From a virus: a stretch of DNA of 31,457 nucleotides. Below, one piece after another: positions 6,235-12,168 of the stretch. The notes below the pieces were generated by a model that was given only the letters and a program-made list of their open reading frames with translations, was not told the origin of the DNA and did no database searches. A program made the translations under genes and the position numbers. Each line of letters opens with the position of its first letter. The stretch's first letter is position 1. The DNA lies in IMG/VR virus record IMGVR_UViG_3300027649_000002, positions 1 to 31,457 of that record. One strand, written 5' to 3'.

Positions 6235-6888
6235 TCAAAAATAGTCGTCACGAATCACGCCCATTCTCTCCGCGACGGCGAGCGTCAGGCGGCAGTCGTG
6301 CTCCAGATATTTCAGCGCGGCGTGCCGATCTGTTTCCCACGTCGCGGCGAAATCCTTGCCGCTGCCGGTCTTCTCCCCGACGCCGAGGAAGCGGGCGACG
6401 TAATCCAGGCCGCCGCGAAACTCTCGGTTGCCTAGTTGCCACTCGGCGCGGAGGTCGGTGATCGTGTCCGCGAAGTAACGACCGTGCCGGATGTGACTCG
6501 GCACTTGAACGCCCAGCTTCCACGACCGGCGAATGAGAAACGGCAGGTCGAAGGGTATGCAGTTGAAGCCAATCAGTTCCACGCCTTCACTCGTTGCCCA
6601 GAATTCGCGGAGCAGTTGCGCCTCGTCGTCGTGGCCGATGACGGAGAACGTCTGGCCGGCCAGCAACCCAATGGCCAGCACGCGCCCGGTGACCGGCGAC
6701 AGCGCGGCCCGCTCCGTGAAGTCGGCCAAGTGATTCGCCTTCGCCTCGGCAATCTTCGCCGCGATTTTCTCCGCGTCCTTCAGGTTGCCCACCTTGACTT
6801 CCGACGGGTCGAATTCCGGCAGCATGGACAAGATTTCAGCGGCGGGCAGCGGGCCGGTCTCAATGTCGAACACGATTTGATTTACCAC
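6235..6888 (-). CDS. DnaQ/PolB-like 3'-5' exonuclease
   Basis: A 217-residue DEDD exonuclease of the type described as related to the PolB exonuclease domain. Exo I is FDIETGPLP (D8, E10), exo II is GFNCIPFDLPFL (D114) and exo III is KYLEHDCRLTLAV (Y194, D198). It would remove nucleotides from 3' ends in a two-metal reaction. It stands alone, since no polymerase gene is present. Next to the ERF and SSB-like genes it may process ends for annealing, or proofread for the host polymerase. The ATG overlaps the upstream stop by seven bases. Confidence 0.9.
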   Translation of the reverse strand: MVNQIVFDIETGPLPAAEILSMLPEFDPSEVKVGNLKDAEKIAAKIAEAKANHLADFTERAALSPVTGRVLAIGLLAGQTFSVIGHDDEAQLLREFWATSEGVELIGFNCIPFDLPFLIRRSWKLGVQVPSHIRHGRYFADTITDLRAEWQLGNREFRGGLDYVARFLGVGEKTGSGKDFAATWETDRHAALKYLEHDCRLTLAVAERMGVIRDDYF

Positions 6889-7169
6889 GGTGCGTCCTCC
6901 TGGGCTTGTGCCTTGCTGGGTTTCACCGTCGGTTCGCTCGCGGATTTCGGCACGAAGATTTTGCCGTTGCCGAGAATCGCGCCCTTCTCCCCGGCTTCAC
7001 GCGCTTCCTTGGAAATGTCCTGCACGGCCATGAAGGAATTGCCGTATTGGTCAACGCCGTTCTTGTTTTCAAGCAGCGTCACGTCGAGATAAACGGCGGG
7101 CGTTTTCTCGCTGCGAAACAGTTTGGTCTTGTCCACTTTGGTCAGGTCGAGTTTAAGTTTGATTATCAT
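6882..7169 (-). CDS. SSB-like single-strand DNA-binding candidate, 95 aa
   Basis: Starts at ATG 7169 (MIIKLKLDLTKVDKTKLF), preferred over 7211 because the shorter form matches a common phage family with the DQYGN and SKEAREAG-kg-ILGNGKIF pattern. The C-terminus is acidic and ends in QEDAPW, like the acidic aromatic tip with which SSB proteins hold partners. Its place between ERF and the exonuclease fits a recombination accessory. The role in binding ssDNA is inferred. Confidence 0.75.
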   Translation of the reverse strand: MIIKLKLDLTKVDKTKLFRSEKTPAVYLDVTLLENKNGVDQYGNSFMAVQDISKEAREAGEKGAILGNGKIFVPKSASEPTVKPSKAQAQEDAPW

Positions 7170-7188
7170 TTGTTGTGTTGGTTGGGGG

Positions 7189-7872
7189 TTAATAAGGGAC
7201 GTTATCTTCACCGGCTAGGAACTTTTTCACGGCGTCGTGAATCTTGGCCATGCTCGCCCGATCCGTCGCGGCTTTGTCCAGCGGCCAATCGGCTTCCGCT
7301 GATTCCGTCGAGAGGATGAGGCCGGTTTTGACGGCGAATTCCTGTAGCTGCTTTGCCGTGTTCCCGGCCTCAAGGAGCCGCTGAATCATATTTGCCCGCT
7401 GGCCAGCCGTGGCGAGCGTGGGCGGTGTCGGCCTTGCCGGTGAGTCTTGACGCGTTGGCGGGGCAGCTGGGGCGGTTGGCGGGGTGTGCCCGTCGCCGTC
7501 TTCGTCGGCATACATGCCGAGGATGCCGGCCAGAGAATACCGGCGCAGGTAGGTGATGACGCTGCCGGCCAGTTGCGCCTGTGATTTGCCCTTTTCTTCG
7601 CCCAACGGCAGGGAGATGGTAGAGCCGATCCACTCGCCGGATTCGTGGGCAAGGATGGTTTCCACACCCACGGTCTTCTCGCCGCTTGTCGGCATTTGCG
7701 ACACGGCCAGACCGTGTTTTGCCAGCGTGGCGCGGCTGGTTTGGATAACCGCGCCGAGCGATGCAAATTTGTTTTTCAGGAACGGATTCACGGCGTCGAA
7801 TTGCACCGCCTTCATTTCGGATTGAGCCTTGGCGAGTGCGCCAAAGAGTTTGGATGTTGTTTCAGATTTCAT
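7189..7872 (-). CDS. erf: ERF-family single-strand annealing protein
   Basis: Residues 8-128 follow the ERF pattern: LFGALAKAQSEM, NPFLKNKFASLGAVI, LAKHGLAVSQM, LAHESGEWI, LAGSVITYLRRYSLAGILGM and the signature DEDGDG at 123-128. A Pro-rich linker follows, then a helical C-terminal part. ERF proteins form rings on ssDNA and anneal complementary strands, often to circularise or recombine phage genomes. The ATG at 7872 is preceded by an A- and C-rich leader without a Shine-Dalgarno site. The gene heads the recombination set (SSB-like, exonuclease, resolvase). Confidence 0.92.
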   Translation of the reverse strand: MKSETTSKLFGALAKAQSEMKAVQFDAVNPFLKNKFASLGAVIQTSRATLAKHGLAVSQMPTSGEKTVGVETILAHESGEWIGSTISLPLGEEKGKSQAQLAGSVITYLRRYSLAGILGMYADEDGDGHTPPTAPAAPPTRQDSPARPTPPTLATAGQRANMIQRLLEAGNTAKQLQEFAVKTGLILSTESAEADWPLDKAATDRASMAKIHDAVKKFLAGEDNVPY

Positions 7873-7898
7873 AGGTTGTTTTTGTTTCGGAAATTAAG

Positions 7899-7980
7899 AA
7901 CCGGGCCGAATAGAGCCGCTGTTTTCAGTAACGGTGGTGTTGGTTCCCGGCCCTGCAAACGCAGGCGGGACGGCCCGGCT
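7899..7980 (-). ncRNA. Structured intergenic element upstream of erf
   Basis: In the 113-bp gap the two ends pair (7899-7908 with 7971-7980, 10 bp with one G-U pair on the minus strand). Inside is a hairpin CCTGC-AAAC-GCAGG (7952-7965) and an alternative pairing of GAGCCG with CGGCTC. It would be the leader or a processing element of the erf transcript. No riboswitch class was recognised and no U-run follows, so it is not a clear terminator. Confidence 0.45.
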
Positions 7981-7985
7981 CAAAT

Positions 7986-8210
7986 TCATTGTGCCATTTC
8001 TTCGGCTTCGTTGGAGTGTTCCGCTTCGATCTCGGCGTCGTTCTTTTTGACCAGCGCGTCAAGCCGCCGTTTGATGCCGATGGCTGCGGTCAACAGGTCG
8101 CACGCTTCGCGGAAGTCTTCGTGCGCTGAACCGGCCACGGCGATGGCGCAGTAATGTAGGTTGTTCGTGAGTTGTTGGGCTGAATCTGTTGCTGCTTTTA
8201 ATGCGTTCAT
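7986..8210 (-). CDS. Helical hypothetical protein, 74 aa
   Basis: A 74-residue protein predicted helical, with an acidic C-terminus (NDAEIEAEHSNEAEEMAQ). ATG 8210 lies one base after the upstream stop. Residues 45-70 could form a coiled coil. Function unknown. Confidence 0.75.
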   Translation of the reverse strand: MNALKAATDSAQQLTNNLHYCAIAVAGSAHEDFREACDLLTAAIGIKRRLDALVKKNDAEIEAEHSNEAEEMAQ

Positions 8211-8211
8211 G

Positions 8212-8394
8212 TTATTTCCTGAATGGTTGTTTTGCGCGGCTGGCGCGTTTCTTTGCCTTCTCGTAGTCTCGCACGGAAGATTGGTGCAAGGCTAAAGCTT
8301 GCTCGGTAGTCAGCGGGGCGGGGCGGGTCATCAGTCCGCGCCGCACGAATAGCTCGACCAGGTCGCGCATGTCCTGAGTCCAGATTGGGTTCAT
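8212..8394 (-). CDS. Small hypothetical protein, 60 aa
   Basis: ATG 8394 overlaps the preceding TGA (ATGA). The protein is helical and basic at the C-terminus (YEKAKKRASRAKQPFRK). No domain recognised. Member of the early run of small proteins. Confidence 0.75.
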   Translation of the reverse strand: MNPIWTQDMRDLVELFVRRGLMTRPAPLTTEQALALHQSSVRDYEKAKKRASRAKQPFRK

Positions 8395-8585
8395 TTACCG
8401 CCCTCCGTGAGAACGTAAAGCGGCTCATTCCAGCGGCTCGTCCCGATCCGGTGAATCACGCCGAGTTCGCGCAGGATGCTGGCGATCCAGCCGCCGGCTT
8501 CCCAAATTTCCGTCGCGGTCATTCCCGCCGTCGGGCAAAACTCCGCGAAAAACTCGCGGGCATATTTGATTTCGTCGGCGTTCAC
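8391..8585 (-). CDS. Small winged-helix-like protein, 64 aa
   Basis: GTG 8585 overlaps the TGA of the lysozyme-like gene (GTGA). The pattern MTATEIWEAGGWIASILRELGVIHRIGTSRWNEPLYVL fits a compact winged helix: helix, turn, recognition helix and two wing strands. It may be a small regulator. No exact family named. Confidence 0.72.
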   Translation of the reverse strand: MNADEIKYAREFFAEFCPTAGMTATEIWEAGGWIASILRELGVIHRIGTSRWNEPLYVLTEGGK

Positions 8586-8914
8586 TTGGCACCCCCGTAA
8601 ATCCTTCTGACGTTGTTTTTCCAGTTGCGATTCCCCACGGGGTCGGCGGCAATCGGACACCACCGGTCTGCCATGTGGTCGATGAATTCGCCGGGTTTTC
8701 CCGCTTGTTCCCAGCGTGTCCAGTTGTTTCGGATGGAGACGAGGACGATGCGCCGAGCGTGGGCCTCGTCGCGCACCTTGACGCTTAGGACGCCGTATGG
8801 GCTGCGGGCTTTCGCGCCGCCCTCTGCTCGGTAGATCGCATCCGCCAGCCTCTCTGGGTCGGGATGGCCGGCGAGCGCGGGCAGAGCCGCGAATATTAGT
8901 ATGAGGTATTTCAT
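8582..8914 (-). CDS. Exported lysozyme/transglycosylase-like protein, candidate endolysin
   Basis: Residues 1-15 (MKYLILIFAALPALA) form a Sec signal peptide with an ALA cleavage site. The mature part has AIYRAEGGAKARSPYGVLSV with a candidate catalytic Glu31, then RIVLVSIRNNWTRW, FIDHMADRWCP and NRNWKNNV. I recall this layout from small conserved proteins of phages and prophages thought to cleave peptidoglycan, but I cannot name the family with certainty. Export by signal peptide would give a holin-independent endolysin. It sits in the early-type block rather than beside the membrane proteins at 12.9 kb. ATG 8914 overlaps the upstream TGA. Confidence 0.68.
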   Translation of the reverse strand: MKYLILIFAALPALAGHPDPERLADAIYRAEGGAKARSPYGVLSVKVRDEAHARRIVLVSIRNNWTRWEQAGKPGEFIDHMADRWCPIAADPVGNRNWKNNVRRIYGGAK

Positions 8915-9090
8915 TTAGCCTCCTTCGTTTTGGCGAGGGCGGCGCGGGCCTTTTGCGTGGCTGCATGGAGCAGGTCATACACGGGAGCCGCGCCGCCCAT
9001 TCGGTCGGCTATTGGTTCCAGCTCGGCAAGAGCGGCCCGCAACTCGTCGCGCTCGGCGAGGAGGTTGGTGATGTGTTCGAGTGTTGTCAT
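8911..9090 (-). CDS. Helical hypothetical protein, 59 aa
   Basis: Starts at ATG 9090. The protein is almost entirely helical (LLAERDELRAALAELEPIAD, then QKARAALAKTKEAK), likely a coiled coil. Its stop overlaps the start of the lysozyme-like gene, so the two are translated together. Possible partner or chaperone; unknown. Confidence 0.75.
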   Translation of the reverse strand: MTTLEHITNLLAERDELRAALAELEPIADRMGGAAPVYDLLHAATQKARAALAKTKEAK

Positions 9091-9104
9091 ATTTTTGTCA
9101 GTTT

Positions 9105-9130
9105 GGAGCGGCGAGTTCCCCCGCCGCCCC
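9105..9130. repeat. Intergenic hairpin repeat, copy 1
   Basis: Arms GGAGCGGCG and CGCCGCCCC with an 8-base loop, one mismatch. The 20 bases at 9098-9117 are identical to 9426-9445. The hairpin lies between the gene at 9138 and that at 9090, both read on the minus strand. No U-run follows in the direction of transcription. Confidence 0.8.
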
Positions 9131-9137
9131 GGTTGGT

Positions 9138-9416
9138 TTAGTCGGCGTAGTTGGTAGCCATCTGCTTCGACGTGAGTTTCTCAGACGACCAGTTGGCGTC
9201 AGTGAATACGCGGGCCACGCCCTTGATCCCGCGCTCGCGCATCCGGGCTAGGGTTGAACCAGCATCGGTGCCGACGGGCTTCACGTATTTGAAGCCCATC
9301 CTTTCGCCACCGCGAAAAAAGCCCAAGCGTTTGAGAATCGGCCCGACGGTTCCGTTTCCGCGAACGATTTGGAACCCCACCCAGCGATATTGATATTTGG
9401 AAATTTTCGTTTTCAT
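9138..9416 (-). CDS. Hypothetical basic protein, 92 aa
   Basis: A 92-residue basic protein (ISKYQYRWVGFQIVRGNG start). It has LGFFRGGERMGFKYV and a Ser/Thr-rich C-terminus. No family recognised. The gene is flanked by the two copies of an intergenic hairpin repeat, one before its start and one after its stop. Confidence 0.75.
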   Translation of the reverse strand: MKTKISKYQYRWVGFQIVRGNGTVGPILKRLGFFRGGERMGFKYVKPVGTDAGSTLARMRERGIKGVARVFTDANWSSEKLTSKQMATNYAD

Positions 9417-9432
9417 TTCGTTTTTTCAGTTT

Positions 9433-9458
9433 GGAGCGGCGAGTTTCCCCGCCGCTCC
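9433..9458. repeat. Intergenic hairpin repeat, copy 2
   Basis: Arms GGAGCGGCG and CGCCGCTCC pair perfectly over 9 bp with loop AGTTTCCC. It sits about 17 bases before the ATG of the 92-residue gene. Pairing in the minus-strand RNA could act on translation or on RNA processing between genes. Confidence 0.85.
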
Positions 9459-9463
9459 TGTGG

Positions 9464-9706
9464 TTACGCCGCCGCATGACCGGCTGCGGCCAAAGCCTTT
9501 AACACCGGGGCCATCGAATACCGGCCAGCGGGGAAGATAAATTCCACGTCATCTAAAACGTGAATTTTCACGCGCTTGGTCGAGTTCTGGAAACTGATTT
9601 TTGCGAAGCCGCCTTTGCGCTCAATTACCTGAGCGGAGAAAATGCAGTCGTGATCGCAAACGCTCCGGCCCGTCAGTGTGTCGCCCGTGTTGATTTTCGT
9701 TGTCAT
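9464..9706 (-). CDS. Hypothetical protein, 80 aa
   Basis: ATG 9706 (MTTKINTGDTLTGRSV) is chosen; an upstream in-frame start at 9763 has no support. The protein looks like a small beta-barrel: GDTLTGRSVCDHDCIFSAQVIERKGG is followed by KRVKIHV. Two Cys in CDHDC. Unknown function. It is the second gene after the divergent control region. Confidence 0.75.
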   Translation of the reverse strand: MTTKINTGDTLTGRSVCDHDCIFSAQVIERKGGFAKISFQNSTKRVKIHVLDDVEFIFPAGRYSMAPVLKALAAAGHAAA

Positions 9707-9827
9707 GCTATTTTTTGTTCTCGTCGGGTTACTGGCCCTTCGATGTGGACAAGGTAGAATCAAACGGGCTTTGTGTCTAGGGAAAAGTGAAGAAAAATAA
9801 AGATAGTTTTTACCCCTTGCGCTCCAA

Positions 9828-9977
9828 CTACTTGCACTGCTTCAAAATCGACTTTGCGCGGTGTTCTTCCCAGCGGCGAAGCTGTCCAGCGGACTTTTTC
9901 GGGGATTTCGACAGGCCACCTTTGCGCCCGCCGTTAACGATTTTGTTTCGGAATTCCGTCAGAAATTTCATGTTCAT
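9828..9977 (-). CDS. Small basic KGG-motif protein, candidate regulator, 49 aa
   Basis: A 49-residue very basic protein (MNMKFLTEFRNKIVNGGRKG start) with GGRKGGLSKSPKKSAGQLRRWEEHR, a KGG-type motif also seen in the 77-residue protein at 2.1 kb. It is the first gene read leftward from the divergent operator. The predicted transcription start is at or next to its ATG, so the mRNA would be leaderless, as for lambda cI made from its maintenance promoter. A second ATG at 9971 is possible. A DNA-binding role is inferred from charge and position. Confidence 0.7.
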   Translation of the reverse strand: MNMKFLTEFRNKIVNGGRKGGLSKSPKKSAGQLRRWEEHRAKSILKQCK

Positions 9978-9984
9978 TTTGCGG

Positions 9985-10013
9985 AGGTTAAGCAAAGGTC
10001 GTTTGATTGTCAA
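9985..10013 (-). promoter_or_regulatory. Minus-strand promoter for the leftward early genes
   Basis: Consensus TTGACA (10013-10008), a 17-bp spacer and TAACCT (9990-9985). The start point would fall around 9978, next to the ATG at 9977. This is the best sigma70-type match on the minus strand that I found. Its -35 lies in one arm of the operator-like inverted repeat. Confidence 0.65.
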
Positions 10014-10039
10014 GCGTGAGGCGGGGACAACGCTTGACA
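10008..10039. promoter_or_regulatory. Operator-like inverted repeat with two divergent -35 boxes
   Basis: Perfect 9-bp arms TGTCAAGCG (10008-10016) and CGCTTGACA (10031-10039), 14 bp apart. Each arm holds a consensus TTGACA reading outward, leftward for the early genes and rightward toward 10.05 kb. The rightward box lacks a good -10 (CAAATT at 17 bp). A dimeric regulator binding here would cover both -35 boxes at once. Confidence 0.65.
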
Positions 10040-10589
10040 CCGGCGGCGAGGTGGGGCAAATTGAGGGCGTGAAGATAGTCAGCCAAATTAAAATTTGCCT
10101 CAGCGGAAAAATGCCACACCCCGGCACCGCTGCTCACCAGACTGTCTTCACACGCTTCCGGTGCGACGAGGGCGGGGTTCCCTTTCCTGAAATCGTCATT
10201 CGCCACAAGGCGAGCGATTGCGGACTGCGCCGGAACACGGACAGCCCGTAGTCGTTCTTTGATACGCCTTTGTTGCGCGGTCTTTTGAGACCTTTCCGCC
10301 GCGCAGTTAAGCCGGGTGAAACCACCGGCGACAGAATAGAATGGATGATGCAGACGAGGCCCGTAAGCCTATTCCTACGGAGCCGTTATCAGTTGCATCG
10401 CGTGGTCGAAAGTGGGGAACTCAGGAAGCGGAGGCGATCAAAGACTACTTACAACTGTGCTGGGAGACCAGCGCAGGAAGGGTCTCCGTGGAGAATCTAA
10501 GAAGCGGTTGTTTCAAGACAGTTGAATCTGATTTATTCTGCTATAACCTGCCTCTTGTTTTCCATCCGCTACAATATAGAATCCAGAGA
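10040..10589. other. Control region with several inverted repeats and no firm gene
   Basis: A stretch of 550 bp between the leftward start and the plus-strand zinc-finger gene. It holds inverted repeats at 10274-10305 (7-bp arms TGCGCGG/CCGCGCA with an inner GGTCT/AGACC hairpin), 10311-10329 (GCCGG/CCGGC) and 10463-10487 (GGAGACC/GGTCTCC). Several ORFs of 60-75 codons exist on both strands, and a plus frame is open from 10341 through the zinc-finger gene. None has a ribosome site or a recognised domain. It may hold promoters, a regulatory RNA or an attachment or origin site. Confidence 0.5.
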
Positions 10590-10751
10590 ATGAATCGACC
10601 GCCCCTCAAATGCTCCGCGTGTGAAGCCCTAGCTGTCATCCTCTGGCAACCTGCCGACACAAGGGAGAAATCTCGGCCTTATTGCTCTGCGTGCTTGCCG
10701 CGTGCGCGAGAGGAAACGGCTTTGGTGATGGTGCCGCTGTTGAGACGGTAA
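10590..10751 (+). CDS. Mini zinc-finger protein, 53 aa (paralogue of 4477-4662)
   Basis: The protein has CSAC (residues 8-11) and CSAC (35-38), with AVILWQPADTRE between them and LP after the second pair. It aligns over its whole length with the minus-strand protein at 4.5 kb, where the second pair is CADH. The start ATG 10590 fits that length. The frame is open upstream to ATG 10341, so an 136-residue form is possible. Its 3' end overlaps the convergent gene at 10679 by 73 bases. It is one of very few plus-strand genes and lies beside the control region, so a regulatory role is likely but unproven. Confidence 0.65.
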   Translation: MNRPPLKCSACEALAVILWQPADTREKSRPYCSACLPRAREETALVMVPLLRR

Positions 10752-10978
10752 ACAAATTTTACGTGGCCGTTTCCGTTCCACTTCTCGCGGCATATTGCGC
10801 CCGCCTCGTAAGCCTCATTCAGCAGCCGGCCAGCCTGGGATGCGGACAGTTTGTGATCGGTCGCAAATTCGGTGGCGGTCACGGTGCCGGGCGGTCTCGG
10901 CGAGCGGCTCAGTTTCGCCGCAACCATCGCGGCGAATAATTGGGCCGAGGTTTTCGAGGTTAAATTGGAAGCTTCCAT
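10679..10978 (-). CDS. Winged-helix-like DNA-binding protein, 99 aa
   Basis: Residues 30-80 show TVTATEFATDHKLSASQAGRLLNEAYEAGAICREKW, a helix-turn-helix followed by a wing (GHVKFVYRL). It resembles MarR-like or LexA-type winged helices in size. It is the last gene of the minus-strand loop and lies next to the control region, so it could feed back on the divergent promoters. The ATG lies 19 bases inside the 3' end of the phosphoesterase gene. Confidence 0.72.
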   Translation of the reverse strand: MEASNLTSKTSAQLFAAMVAAKLSRSPRPPGTVTATEFATDHKLSASQAGRLLNEAYEAGAICREKWNGNGHVKFVYRLNSGTITKAVSSRARGKHAEQ

Positions 10979-11706
10979 GTTGTTTCAGTTCGTGGTTGTT
11001 CGTGCAGCCAGATTATAGCGCGGTCGTCGGTGTATTCGCCCCAAACAAATCCAGCCGACCAACTTAGCGTAGATCGCCGGGCCTTCGCGTAGTCCATGTT
11101 CGGAATGTTCGTCAAGGTGCCGACGCTGTAGCCGGTCGGATTATCCAGCCGCCGACCCTTCGCCATCCCGCAGCGGTGCGTGTGCGCGTGGACGACATTT
11201 CCGACCGATTCCGCGTGGTCGCGGGTTGCGTTCTCGCTGAACAAGTAACCGTGGCCGAATCGGTAATTGCCCAGCATACGCCAGCCGGTGATGAAATGCC
11301 ACGGGACGAGTTCGCATTTCAGCTTGGAGCACTTCATCTGGATTCGATTGAGAATTTCCGAGGCGCACATGGCGACGATAGCGTTGGTGCTGTTGACCAG
11401 TTTGAAAACTCTGTCCTCATGGTTGCCGGCGAAGTAAATTTTAGGGCGCAACTGCTCGATGAATTCCAGGCCGTCGTCGAGGTCGGGCAGGATCGGCTCC
11501 GATTCGTCGCTCGTCCCCTTGGCCCCTGAACGGAGCGCAGCGGTGTCAATAGCATCGCCGAGGTGAACGGTCGTGTCCGGCTTCCAAGCGTCCCTAAAGC
11601 GAAGGACGGCGGCAATGGCGGCAGGGTCGGCAAGGTTGCCGTGAGAGCAGCCCACCGCCATCAGCCGCTTCCATTTTCTAACAATTGCCGGCGAAGATGG
11701 TTTCAT
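10960..11706 (-). CDS. Calcineurin-like metallophosphoesterase with altered first motif
   Basis: ATG 11706 overlaps the upstream TGA (ATGA), giving 248 residues. The motifs of the family are in order: GCSHGN (19-24, normally with D-x-H), HLGDAID (48-54), FAGNHEDR (92-99), GHG (151-153) and VHAHTHR (172-178). The two-metal site would hydrolyse phosphoesters. The first motif lacks the usual Asp, with Cys20 in its place, which may change metal use. Substrate unknown; phage relatives act on nucleic acid ends or nucleotides. It sits at the end of the late genes. Confidence 0.85.
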   Translation of the reverse strand: MKPSSPAIVRKWKRLMAVGCSHGNLADPAAIAAVLRFRDAWKPDTTVHLGDAIDTAALRSGAKGTSDESEPILPDLDDGLEFIEQLRPKIYFAGNHEDRVFKLVNSTNAIVAMCASEILNRIQMKCSKLKCELVPWHFITGWRMLGNYRFGHGYLFSENATRDHAESVGNVVHAHTHRCGMAKGRRLDNPTGYSVGTLTNIPNMDYAKARRSTLSWSAGFVWGEYTDDRAIIWLHEQPRTETTWKLPI

Positions 11707-11876
11707 TTTTTTCCTTTGTTTTTGGGGAGGAACCGGCACTTCCACCCGCAGGCCGTGAACAGAGTTTGCAAGATGTTGCCCGCGTCAGAACCGCGCTGAA
11801 ACCAAATAACGCCATCGCGCATTTCGATGGTCGTTGTGCAGACTTTACTTTTTGGCGTCGATGGCTTTGATGGCAT
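11703..11876 (-). CDS. Small hypothetical protein, about 57 aa (start uncertain)
   Basis: The frame ends in TGA overlapping the phosphoesterase start. ATG 11876 gives 57 residues; ATG 11822 gives 39. The first overlaps the preceding gene by about 30 bases. The sequence MRDGVIWFQRGSDAGNILQT looks like a compact domain, with a Lys-rich end (PKNKGKK). Function unknown. Confidence 0.5.
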   Translation of the reverse strand: MPSKPSTPKSKVCTTTIEMRDGVIWFQRGSDAGNILQTLFTACGWKCRFLPKNKGKK

Positions 11877-12009
11877 TGATGACACGCGCCCGCTCGTCCT
11901 TCATCTGCTGACGAACGGAGGCTGATAAATGAACGTGGTCGAGATGTTGACCGAGGCTGTGGTAAATATCCACCAGCTTCTCCCGTTCGGTTTTCGGCTC
12001 TTGGCTCAT
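11845..12009 (-). CDS. Small helical protein, 54 aa
   Basis: ATG 12009 overlaps the preceding TGA (ATGA), giving MSQEPKTEREKLVDIYHSLG. It is charged and helical throughout. Unknown. A longer in-frame form from 12093 would overlap the upstream gene and is not preferred. Confidence 0.7.
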   Translation of the reverse strand: MSQEPKTEREKLVDIYHSLGQHLDHVHLSASVRQQMKDERARVINAIKAIDAKK

Positions 12010-12167
12010 TTTTCGTAGTAGCTCAAATCCCGCGCATTGATTGCCAGCAGCTTGTTCCATTCTTCCTCGGTTGGCTGCTGCTGATTCTTCCAAGTCTTCA
12101 CGATGTCGTAAATTGATTTTGCAACGACTGGGCCATATTGAGCAATTAGAAGGATTATCGGGTTCAT
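12006..12167 (-). CDS. Small protein with N-terminal hydrophobic segment, 53 aa
   Basis: MNPIILLIAQYGPVVAKSIY is followed by a charged helical tail with Gln and Glu (NQQQPTEEEWNKLLAINA). It has the look of a membrane-anchored or holin-associated peptide. ATG 12167 follows the lipoprotein stop by one base; its stop overlaps the next start (ATGA). Confidence 0.7.
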   Translation of the reverse strand: MNPIILLIAQYGPVVAKSIYDIVKTWKNQQQPTEEEWNKLLAINARDLSYYEK

Positions 12168-12168
12168 G

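Noticed and set aside
9988-10206. Minus-strand ORF of 72 codons between the operator and 10.2 kb
   Set aside because: It would run over the operator and the best promoter, has only a GTG start and no ribosome site. Kept only as a possibility inside the control region.
9787-10251. Plus-strand ORF of 154 codons
   Set aside because: It covers the minus-strand 49-residue gene and the operator, and has no domain or ribosome site.
10266-10340. Possible RNase P or tmRNA-like segment, because TTAAGCCGGGT resembles the end of RNase P RNA
   Set aside because: Only a short match; the other conserved cores are absent.
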